This document shows positions 1 through 52,100 of a stretch of 64,000 nucleotides of DNA, piece after piece; position 1 is the first letter of the stretch; each line of letters starts with the position of its first letter. The DNA comes from Muricea muricata (lineage: Eukaryota; Cnidaria; Anthozoa; Malacalcyonacea; Plexauridae): the NCBI GenBank assembly GCA_963855995.1, contig OY979730.1, forward strand, positions 3,596,501 through 3,660,500. Direction: 5' to 3'. The position numbers and the translations under genes are program-made. The notes under the pieces were generated by a model, which saw only the letters and a list, made by a program, of their open reading frames with translations, did no database searches and was not told where the DNA came from.

Positions 1-677
1 ATCCTCAGTAAAAAAAACTAAAAATTCATACGACCGTGCACGGTCCTCAACATGTACGAAAGACGATGTATATCGGTACAGTTGCGCTAGTTCCCACCGC
101 TCGACCAACTTCTGTATGTAATTATACCCACAAAAACTCTTCTGTACACTTAGGTTAACCCTAACCGTCACTGCATCAGAATTCAAATTAAAACAAGAAA
201 CCTTTTGTCTGCACCTCTGGGCCGTATTTTCAATCAGGTAAGATGAATAGCTTCGAACCAGGTTAAATCGAACGCATACACCATAAAAACATGCTTAAAA
301 CTGATGCCTGTTTACTGCACAATGCCCGACACGCGTACAGGTATCGCCGTTATATTAAGCAGTATTCAAACAAGATATTTGCGATAATAATCCCCCATGG
401 CGCTTCGCTTGTTACGCATGCGAGAATGATGGAGTGTTAATTAGGCATGATAAAACAATTCCTTGTCTTGAAAGGACAGGCTTAATGCACGCTTTGTTTG
501 TGTGCAGCAACAGCACGTGTTCGTCATTGTGCGCGGTCAGTGTATGGATAATTGCTATACATGGCTTATCAACCTTCGAGTGGTCGTGACGCGTGAGTCG
601 CGACTAAAATTTTGTGATCCAACCAACACTAGCAAAGTCTTTCAGTACAGCTGAAAAAACTGCATCTCAAAATTAGT

Positions 678-814
678 GCCCGGTCAAACGAGGATGACAG
701 TTGATGAGAGTTGATGACAGTTGATGAGAGTTGATGAGAGTTGCAACTCTCGCTAGCGTTTGACCGCCAATTCTCATTCACTCTTATCAATTCTCATTCT
801 CGTTTGACCGGGGC
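678..814. repeat. Short MITE with inverted ends
   Basis: Left end gcccggtcaaacgag (678-692) is matched by an inverted right end ctcgtttgaccggggc (799-814). The interior is a tandem run of atgagagttg-type units with a short inverted tract. It has no coding capacity. The superfamily is unknown because a clean target-site duplication was not resolved. Confidence 0.6.
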
Positions 815-985
815 TTTAGTAAAATTGCTGAGGTTGGAAATGTTGCAAAAGACGGAAAATATAGCGGCCTGCAAAGGTTGAGAATTTTTATCATATTTGT
901 AATTGTATTACGCACGGGAATGTCTACTACTTTCGCCTCAAATGTGGTACGTACGTGGGTTTTTCGTGCGTAATACAAATATATA
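815..985. repeat. Degenerate foldback MITE, same family as 5252-5611
   Basis: The left half aligns by eye with the left arm of the foldback at 5252-5611: ttagtaaaattgc, then ggaaaat, then gtattacgcacgg. A decayed inverted arm ends in cgtgcgtaatac. It is an eroded copy directly abutting the MITE at 678-814. Confidence 0.5.
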
Positions 986-2243
986 CACTTCTATATATTC
1001 TCTCAGGGTTATATACCGTAGAGTCTAGAACGCAAACGCCCTTCTTACTTTCGAAATTAGTGGCCGTAATTAAGCGGCGCTAGCTTTCCAGGGAGCGCTT
1101 AACTTTCAAGGGGCTGCCTAGTTTCGTCGAGTTGTTAATTTCGGCATCGGCCAAGTTTAAATCCATGTTTGAGTATATATGGTATACATATAATTCAGAA
1201 AGTTTCTTTGCCATTACATTATGACATAAATAAAAGGGGCGCATAATTTCGAGGAGCGCTTACTTTCGAGACTCTACGGCATTTTTGTTATATACTCAGA
1301 GAATTGTCCCGATTTGTATAAACTTTAATCGTAATATTTTTTTGTAATTGTCTAAGCTTGTAACATTTAAATTTAAACATTATTTTAATTGAACAAATAT
1401 ATTTTGAGCATTATTCACTGAATCTGCTGTAAAAAATAAGTGGTGGATTATGTGGAGATTAAGATAAAATATTTCTAAAATGATACATATATTTTCTCCC
1501 GTTAAAAAGGAATTAATATTGTGGATAGTGCACGTATATACTCATTCTACAATGTACGTGTGTTAAATAGGATTTCGTCAAACACATTATAGATAAATAA
1601 TGAAATGTTTTTTTCTTACTTTGTTGAATCAGCATAGTTGTAAAACAATACCTTTTCCTATAATTATCGACACGATGTATAAAACTACTCCGTAATCTCA
1701 GAATTTTCAAAGATATTTACTTCAAGCACAAAAGATCTTAGGCCCATGGAAATTTAAACTGGATTGCAAATAGGTCATATGACCAGCTGAAGTTAATAAT
1801 GGTTCACATGGGTGTGTAGCAATTCCGACAGTATTTAAATTCTCAGGAGCCTTATTTTCTTTGGATATTTCAGGCTGTACGGTGTTTTATACACACTGTA
1901 GTTCGACTATACAGGTGTATAAAAAAACTGAACTTTACAGCTTCCAATTGCTTTGAAGTAATGACAGGATAACAAAACTGCGTGGAAGAACTTGCGAGAT
2001 GTGTTTGAATTCACTGATATTAATTTTACGGGGAATTAGAGGTGTAAAATCACTACAATACGTTATAGTTAATTTGAATTTGACTGGTTCGGTTTTTTCA
2101 TAGACGCTGTAGAGCGTTTTCAACAAAGAAGTTATTATAACACTTTATATCATACCATACACAGAAAATTTGTGCATATCATAAATATTCATAAATAAAC
2201 GATTGACAAGACATGATTATTTAACCTTTCCTTTTCTCATAAA

Positions 2244-43176
<40,933 letters not shown>

Positions 43177-43489
43177 TTTAACTTTTAACTCTGTCCATAT
43201 AGAATTGCCATTCAATACTTCCGCTTTAGTCACAAGAACGTATTTTCATTTGAATACCCGTCACAAGCGGTCTAACTACAAAGTGAAAGATTCTTTGACC
43301 CCGCCATGTCGCACAATGGTTTCACATTTTGGAAACCAAATTTGTAAGCCAATTTAAAATTCCTTTCTCGCAAGATAAAATAAGTACAAGGCTTGCAAGC
43401 CAAGGAATGCGGAAAACACAAGACCTAAATTTGTTGATTTATTACTCATTGACATTGTACGATGATACGAAACTATTCTAGTATTTAGG

Positions 43490-43760
43490 GCCCGGGCACA
43501 CTGAGTACACCTTGATTCGATCTAATTTAGATCGATCTCGAACCGATCCGAACGCTCAAGCTGTCTGTGTGGAGTGCCACATTTGCACAAAAACATTAGT
43601 AAGTTATGCAACCGATTAACTCATAATAGTGTGCTAAACAAAGAACTTAATCGCTCCAGAATTTGAGCCCATATATTCGACACCACGTCTGAAGATGGTT
43701 TAGTTCAAATCGATCTCGGGTCGATCTAAATTGCTAGTGTGAACGACTTGGCACCCACGC
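43490..43760. repeat. MITE upstream of gene 1, shared with gene 2
   Basis: Inverted parts gatctaatttagatcgatct and gatctcgggtcgatctaaat, with outer gggcacact / agtgtgaacg ends. A homologous copy lies at the same position upstream of gene 2 (from about 63783), so it was inserted before the duplication. It sits about 320 bp 5' of the start codon and could contribute promoter sequence. Confidence 0.65.
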
Positions 43761-45875
43761 ACGTATTCTCATGCAGGCAAATCAGTTTTATGAATGGCTG
43801 TCACCTCGATCAACCTTCAGTAATTCCGCGTATGACAAAAACATGCATGCAATAATTGTTTATTATCACTGTTCATTACAATCTGAATAAAAATGAGTTG
43901 AGAATTAAAATTTTACTTCTATGGTTAGTTTTGCGTAGAGAAAAGAAAATTGCTGTAATATTAAATTTTCACTTAAATATTTGCGTCATTTATGGTTATT
44001 ACCTAGATTATGTTAAATGGACACCGCAGATAAGTAGAGAACAACAAAATATTCTTCAATTGTCCCGAGCGGGAGATGAACTGGCATCTTTGGGTTTCTA
44101 AACCGCCGCTCTACCAATTGAGCAATCGAGCCAGTCGGGGTCAAGCCCGCTGGGATTAGTAGCCAGTCCTATTTAAATTAAGTACACGAAATCCTTTTTG
44201 AGGATCTTTCTCATAACTCGTCTGAGGTTGATTCGGAAAAAGCCATTACCTGTAGGTCATTTGCAACAAATTACAAATATATTGTCAACGTTATCCAATT
44301 CCATACCTGGTGTCATACCTCTTTATCTGAAATTAGGCGACCTTTCATGAAAATATTCCTTGCTCCTGCATATTTGCTGCTAAAAATAAACAGGAGAGAT
44401 TTAAAAAATCGCATTAAAAAATATATCAAAAATTATTAAAAAAAACTGATTTATAAAGACGAATATTGAACCGATAACGATGTTGATTAAAAAATTGAAA
44501 ATAAACAGCAAATTACGTGCAAGTTTTTAGGGTTAATTAATATAGACAATCAACCATTCACAATATTGATAATTCTTCACAAAACTAATCTGAGCATTTC
44601 TAAGACCATATTTTCATTCCTTGAGATATATTCTATCTGTAACCGCGAACAACAATATAGTACAACATAGTGAGCAAATGAATCGTTAACAAACCTTTAT
44701 AAACTGAAAGATAATGTCCATAATGTCCATTGGGTAATGTAATTCTTTGTCTGCATTTTGAACTGCAATATTTTCAAAAAGGCGATTTGCTACCCCCCCC
44801 CCCCCCCCCCCCCCCCGTCATCGCCAGTCTGTTAATCTGTATTCATAATTAATTTTGAAGTTCGAAGTTCATCACCGCAATCTTGCTACTGCAGGTCCAA
44901 TGTGCTTTGCGGGTGTCATTTTCCGTAAATGACATCTTGGGAATGCTGATTGTCCGCCATCTTGGTGCACCAAATTCGTCATTTATTGTTACTTATTTCA
45001 AAATGAAAACTATACATCCTGTAGTAGAAATCTATAGCATTGCTGCTCAAGTGAGGCCATCCAACATGGCCTCAAGTCTATAAAAACATGACGCGCTTTC
45101 CGCTTTAAAACCCAACAATAGATGTGCAGCTATCCAGCTTTAATACATATCAATGTTCTACGTGGGCCAACGGAAACTGGGCAAATTAAAATCTCATTTC
45201 CAGGGCCTTTTCTAAAAATGTGCCGAAGAGAAAAGCTCTGGGACCGGCTGGATTTTAAAAACAAGAATCATAGTTTTGAATAAATCAGCAAGAAATTAAA
45301 TAAGCGAAATAATTTTCAAGATGGCCTGCACATCGAAATGGTTGAACACTTGTTTTTATCTGTTTAAATCAGTCTTAGTTAAATGCTTTCCCTATCTAAC
45401 GGTACTAAATAAATTCGATGTAGTTCGTTTTCATATCAAATGGATTTAGGAGATCTTTATTTCAACTCAAAGCAATGATCTTTTAGCCTTCTTGTGTTTT
45501 TGAAATCACCTTATATTTGAAAACACAACACTGCAATTGTACTGACATCTTGTACTCGACGCAATTAGTATGTAAATATACGTGCGAGGTAACTGTGCGG
45601 TATAACTGTGCGAGGTAATTGACAAATGATATTGCAGAAGTTGCCAGCTGGTGCCATGCAGGGAGTTCACCCTCCTTCGCATTTTCAGTTGCCTAGAAAC
45701 CAGGTTAGGTATACTCGTAAAACTGTGTACTCATAAGCATTCTTGCCAGGTGGAATCCTATTATTGGGACTGAACGTTAAAACAAGTTAAACTACATTTA
45801 CCATTAGTTAAACTACATTTTTGTGATGATCGCTATCAAAAGTTTAAATAGATGTCGGAATTACATATCCTGCTG
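43761..45875. other. Intergenic region between gene 2 stop and gene 1 promoter side
   Basis: About 2.1 kb of AT-rich DNA without convincing genes. It contains a tRNA-like segment (44062-44132, minus) and a run of 24 C (44793-44816). Polyadenylation sites of gene 2 should lie here but were not resolved. Confidence 0.5.
44062..44132 (-). repeat. tRNA-like segment, probably SINE-derived
   Basis: Minus strand reads ggctcgattgctcaattggt agagc, resembling a tRNA D-arm/A box, followed by gccagttcatctcc, a weak B box. The acceptor arms do not pair, so it is not a functional tRNA gene; a tRNA-derived SINE head is the likeliest origin. Confidence 0.35.
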
Positions 45876-46144
45876 TTAAATCGTTATCTCCCTTGCATGT
45901 TGGAGCGATTGGTAAACATTTGGAGCCTCTCTGTTTTCGTGTAGGGACATGTAGGTCAATGACTCGTCATCATCACCATTATTTGAATACTGTGGATCAG
46001 CAGTTATTGCCGAAGATTGTAGAGACTGGTAAACGCTTTCGGGACCTCTGTTGTCGCTTAAGGACATGTAAGTCGACGAATCCGCATGTAAGTTTCCTTT
46101 CGCTGTTTGTATGACGTGCGTGAATTCTTGGCTTCCTGAAGGAT
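45876..46144 (-). CDS. Gene 2 exon 12: cytoplasmic tail with two ITAM-like motifs
   Basis: After DPSGSQEFTHVIQTAKG the exon encodes YMSLSDNRGPESVYQSL, then DPQYSNNGDDDE, then YMSLHENREAPNVYQSL, and ends HAREITI-stop. Each pair fits YxxL-x9-YxxL, within the 6-12 spacing accepted for immunoreceptor tyrosine-based activation motifs. The two are repeats of each other. QYSNN adds a YxN (GRB2-type) site. Acceptor attttag/ATCC joins the juxtamembrane exon in phase 1 (G/AT). No counterpart was found near gene 1. Confidence 0.85.
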
Positions 46145-49100
46145 CTAAAATGGAGGCAGTACTTCTAGCAAAATGGCGAGCTGGCATGGGCTGAGAAGTA
46201 TTATCAGTGCAACAACGGCATGGGCACAAAAACTATATATGATAATTACTAATCTATGCACTCATATAACCTACATACTTAAACCAACCTGCCCCTATGG
46301 GAAGAAACCGGAGTATACCCGGCGAAAACCCACTATTATATATTAGGCATAACGTTGTCTGAGATCCAACCTCATTGGGACCACCGAGCCCCCTACGAAA
46401 GACAACACCAGCTTTTCTAGTAACCCAAGAATTGCATTAATGATATCATCGTCCCCGGCGTTTTGATAATTATTTTGATTTCTGAATAAAACACGTATCT
46501 GCAAATTATTTCTAGATAACTTGATTTGTTTTGACTAACATAAAATACTTAATTGTTTAGTTTTGTATAAACACCATGCACATAAACTTATCATTGCAAA
46601 GCTAGCTTTCGATTCGTAAGATCGGACGTGCAGTCCATTATTGGGAATATTGCCTCTGATTAAGATCTGAGCATAGGGTTCGAAAGCTTAGCAATCACAA
46701 ATTTATGTGATGTTTCTACAAAAAAATTTAGGTGGTGTTCCTTGCTTATGTGGTCGTCGAGCTTTCGGAAATAAACGACAATGTAGTTTCTAAATAACCA
46801 GTGGTTCTAAATATTTACCTTTCACATTGCTGTATATTTCTTCTACTGTTTCCGATTTCGTATCTTTGTCCAGTGTACAATCCATGGTCTCGTAAAGGCT
46901 GGCGTCAGCAGCTACGTTCTCCATGCCAAGGGACTGATTCGGGTCATAGTTATCGTTCAGGACCACTTCGTTAAAATGGCTGCTTTTGTTTCCCGCATTA
47001 TTATCTCTGGTCGTTTTGTTGCTGCTACCCTTCCTCGCCCTTGTAGTTCTGAAAATAAAATAAATCAGAGAAATTTAAATATGCTAATACATTGATTTTT
47101 TCTTATTTACATTAAAGCTATTATAATACTAGAAGTACTTTTATATCATTACTTCATCTTTCGCGAGAAGCATATCAACATGGCCAGAATGATGATGATG
47201 ACCGCTGCACCAGCAATTCCAATTCCAATCCATTTTGCTGTTTCTGATAAAATTAAGATAAGTCAATTCTAATTCTGTTAATATTGCAATCTCGTTGGTT
47301 CAATACGATGCCATACCACAATATACTATAAAATTCTATACCATATCTTGGTGGTCCACTTGGTGCTAAAATTGATAAAAGAATTAAGGAAGGACAGGTC
47401 AGAGGCTTGGTTTAACACAACCTGATGATAAAGCAACGCTTCATGGAAAAAGCTATCATTGCATTTGTAATTTTATGAATGTAATTTTAAGGACTGGATA
47501 CTACTCACCAGCCTGTTTTGTCTCAAAATGTAACTTTATTTCTTCATCAAAGCATTCCTCCAGACCAACGGTTTTTACTATGCAGGTATAACGGTGATGT
47601 GGCAACAGGTTTAATATGAGCAGATATAGTTCCGTGGTTTTGAAATACTGAATATCACGATCTGCATCGCTTGTTATGGTGACTGAATAATTCATGTCTG
47701 GAGAATTTGCGGGAAGAAGTACGGGAAGCCAAGATATTAGCACCGAATTTGAAGTTAGGTTATTGGTCGTGATGTTTCGCGGATTGCACCGAGGTATTTC
47801 TAAACGTAAATTTTTGATAATTATTTTTGATCTTAATGATACTAATAAAAAAGGTATACCAGGGTAACTCATCAAGGAGAATGGAAAAATAAATTATCCA
47901 ATTACAGGGGCGTATTTATGTTGTTTTCCAGAAACGTTTCGATTTATGGTCCGTTTCAATTCTGTTGATAAATTTACCGACGATTTTCAATCAGTACACC
48001 GGCGATGTATGTTTTTTTCCGACATAAACACTGTTGGTACCGAAGAGGTTAGCGCCACGCACTAGGGACGTTTGGAATGCCGATATACTAAAAATATCGC
48101 TGTATGTTTTGATACATCGATAGTTTCTGATACATCGAAGTTTCAGTTATACCAAGATTTTTGAGATGTCGAAACTTCGATATGGCAGTATAATCGATTT
48201 TTATAATGGTTAATGCTAAACAGGACTAAACCAAGTAACTTCGAATGCTAGTATCAGAGTGGATCGTCACCTTATGGTAGCCAGTAGTTTTTCTTTTTCA
48301 AATTGGCATTCCTTCGAATGGTAAGGTTAGCACAAGACGCTCGGTATAGTGATAACGTGGTAAATTTTTTTCGGTATGCCAATACCGTAAAAATCTCTGT
48401 TCCCCCCCCCCCCCCCCTCCTACCCGCTTGGCATATCCCCACTATAACGAAAAGTAGAGCATAGTTTCACCTTTTCCACACAATTCCACCCTTAAACAAG
48501 GAATACGCTGCCATGTTTTAGGAATGAATCTCACTTTTTCTGCGTGAATTGGTGAATCTAGGTCTCTTCTTATTACATTGTGTGTTTCATGATTAGTATT
48601 GCCAAATATCAACTGAAAATACGAAAAATATATTGTTATTAAATAATACAGTTAAAACATACTAAAACATATTTTGAATAGTGTATTCAAGCAAGTGTCC
48701 CTGTTACTCAAGAAAGTGGACGTGTACCTCCTATAACCCTTGTCGGAAAGCTAATTTATCGAGATATTTGCGACGCGAAATTACCATGAGATGAAACACT
48801 GTCACAACCGTTGAAGAAGCAAAGAGGAAAATGAACGATTCCCTTTAACCCTTAACTATGCCTCGTTACTTTCACCACACAAACATCCAGTATCACAGCT
48901 CACCATACACGGCTTCGGTGACGCCATTTCCAGTAGAGTATGCGCTGTTGTTTACGCTGTAGTCAATCAAGAAGGGCAAGCCACCCACAAACTAGTTTGT
49001 GCTAAATCAAGAATCGCGAAGAGAAACTTGACGATCCCTCAACTGGAAATGGTACCGGGAGATATGGTAGCAAACCTCGTGAGCAATGTGCAAGCAGCAG

Positions 49101-52100
49101 TTGGTAACTTCCATTAAGTAACCCTTCATTGTTGGCTCGAGTCAACGGTAGCACTTTACTAGATAAACGACCTAGGCAAATATCAGCAGTTTGTAGCCAG
49201 TCGTGTCAACAAGATCCGAAAACACAACCAGATCATTTGGCATCACGTTCCAACAACCGATACTCCAGCAGACATCTGTAGTCGGGGAGGAAACATCGTG
49301 ACCAGTGAGTTATGGAAGAAGAGTCCGTCTTGTTTAAGTAGCCCATCTGAGTTGCCGCCAGACAAGCGACTGAAAGCAAGTCCAGAAAGTAAAGGGGAGG
49401 GAATTTGAACATCATATTGGAGTGCTCAAAACCACGTTTCGTAAGGCCATCAGCAATGGCACTTTGAATTGGACGGAACTTGAAGAAGTAGTCTTAGACA
49501 TCGAAATCAACATCAATAATCGTCCGTCAAACTACGTTGAGGACGACATCGAGTTACCAGTTCTTACTGCTAATTCTATCCTGCACATAAATCTAGCCTA
49601 TACAGCTGAAGATGTTCACAACATCCCAAAGCAAGAACAAATTAATTTAAGAAGTTTACAATTAAGAAGTATAAAACATTTTTCGTGTTGATATACAGTT
49701 ATATCAACACGAGGGGGAAATTGGAAAAACAAGAAATTGTGTTTTCACATAATTTCGAGTTATATTTTTTTTATAATACAGCAATGTCAAAAGCCCCAAG
49801 GATACGAAAAATTTCCGTGTTTACAAATGGCGGGAAATTTTCCATGCTTACATTGAGTTGTGTAAACAAGTACGGCTCTCAACAATCAGCGTTCAGAATT
49901 CACAAAAGCTATATTATAAGGATGATTATGAACTACAAATTATGAACCCCTTAACCAGCGTTCGCCAGGAAATAACTGAATGTAAAAAGTTCCAACCTTT
50001 TGCGTTCCTACAGAAGCATACTTCCATGTATATCCGCTGACAATGTATGAAAGCATATAAGACGTCACATAGCCCAATTCTCCACCAACAGTAGCAACTG
50101 CCGATAGAGAGAAAATCCCCGGTAGCGTAATCTCGAGGAATTGATTCTCGTAGGCTACACTTTCTGGCAAACACCAAGCTTGTAGGTTGTACAAACGTCC
50201 GGAACTGGGACCATAACCTGGAAACCGCGCGGCGCTTGCATTAAAGATGGAATCTGGAAACAAAGCATTGTCTTCAAGTAGTCCATTAGAGCAAATGGAA
50301 CCTAAAACAAAATAAAACGAAATAAAACAAAGTCATAACCGCACAAAACCAATTAGTGTATTCCGTAAGGTTGCTCCTCAGACCGTAGCTAGGAACCAAA
50401 AAGACGACCATTATTATGAATAATTTTGATACTTCACCGGCATTTTTGTTGCCAAACTACTTACATTTAACGAATATATCATCTGCATGTTTACAACCGC
50501 TATTCTTCCAGTTACTATGTGGACAAAATACTAAGGACTTTTCGTCACCACTACATTTCACATCTTTTAACCAAATCTTCCCACTGGCTGTGTCACCATC
50601 CCAACTGCCTTGGTTTAAGACGTCATGAAAACCAAGTTCTCGACAAGCAACCCTGGAACTGCGGCCTTCAAAGGATGGACTAAAACCACACACTGTTCCC
50701 CATATGCCCAAATGAAAGACTTCTAACCGTCCTTTAAGAGGTATATCAGAACCACCAAGACGAATATATGGCTGACCTGCAGAAAAACGAAATCATTTTT
50801 TATAATAGAAAAACAAAAACCGGCAAGGATATCATTTTATACAATTTCCGAAAGGCATGAGAGGTTATACTAGCACGACGAAATATAGTTGTTTGTGCCC
50901 TTTTTAAGAGAAAATAACAAAGTTGCATTCTATTTGATTTTGACATGAAGCCACCGCAACGTGCAATTCGTGATTAGCCGCGTGAGCAAAAGTAAATGTA
51001 ATGATGACAGTTATGGAAAATGAAAGGTTCAGCTTGTTCTCATCATTAATATTTAAAAACTGTTAAAAAATAATATATTAACCCACATGTAACACTGATA
51101 TCATTTCCTTTCCGGCATATGTTCTTGCCATCAATAATTATCTGAGGACAATCGTTCAATGAACCCTCAGTTCCGGAACAGTTGTATCTTCGCTCCACCG
51201 TCTTTCCTTCATTTATGCTCGCGATGTTTCCCAGATAAGAGTTGTTCCAGTGTGATTCATCAACTCCAGGGTATCCAAGCTGTATACAAGCAACATTGGC
51301 ATCATTCATTGACCACGTGGGATTACACAACGTTTCAGTGCTATTAACTATGTATCCCTGATATGGAAGATTGGAACCAACCAATTCAATTCTGGTTCGA
51401 CTCTGGTTACCTGAAGAAAAAGAAAATCATTTTTGCCTCAGTAATCTCAAATGGCAATGGATTGATCTTTATTTCTGTGGCAAGACAGTCGTTCCAACAT
51501 AACCATTCGACTAATTATACCGCCTATTCATTTACTTAGTTCACATTTTTTTACTTTGCCACAAAGGTCAACATCACAACAGTGTGAGCTAATTACCGCA
51601 GGCTCGTAACAGCAACACCCTATTAATTTCCTTGCATACACATACTTAAATGTTTCAAACTAACTACAAAACTACAGTGCGACTCACGATATTACTTGTA
51701 TGAGATATTTATGCCGTACGTATTCAAAATGAGCATTGCCATTCATTAAAACTTACGAACATCAAAACAAAGTTGTGAGAAGATCTTTACCATGTTGATA
51801 TTTGATGTTAGTCACATGACTGAAAAAATATGGCGTTGTTCCATATTTGAGGCGGACCACGCTATTAGTTCTAAAAATATGATAACACGACAGGACGTCG
51901 TTTTTAACTTAATTGGAAGTGGAAATGAGATTCTTTAAGCAAAAACAGCATATGTAACAACAAGAGATTGTTTTAGCTAGAAAATAAACTAACTTGGTGT
52001 CATAGTTGAAGGATTTTTCAAAGATGACGTGGAACGGTGGAAAAGAGGTATTCTGGACTTCTAAAATGGATAAGAATGGGAGGTATTAGGCGTTTGAAGA

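Larger units (their letters stand above)
1..2243. other. 3' flank of receptor gene 1
   Basis: This stretch lies beyond the stop codon of the minus-strand phosphatase receptor gene. No convincing coding sequence was seen; open frames are short, AT-rich and lack recognisable motifs. It holds two MITE-like repeats, at 678-814 and 815-985, and presumably the 3' UTR of gene 1, whose end could not be placed. Confidence 0.5.

Noticed and set aside
43360..43445. Frame with LGLVFSAFLGLQALYLFYLA as an alternative first exon
   Set aside because: The ATG is missing in the gene 2 copy and the possible donor would give phase 2, not the required phase 1.
44062..44132. Functional tRNA gene
   Set aside because: The acceptor stem does not pair and the B box is degenerate, so it is listed only as a SINE-like remnant.
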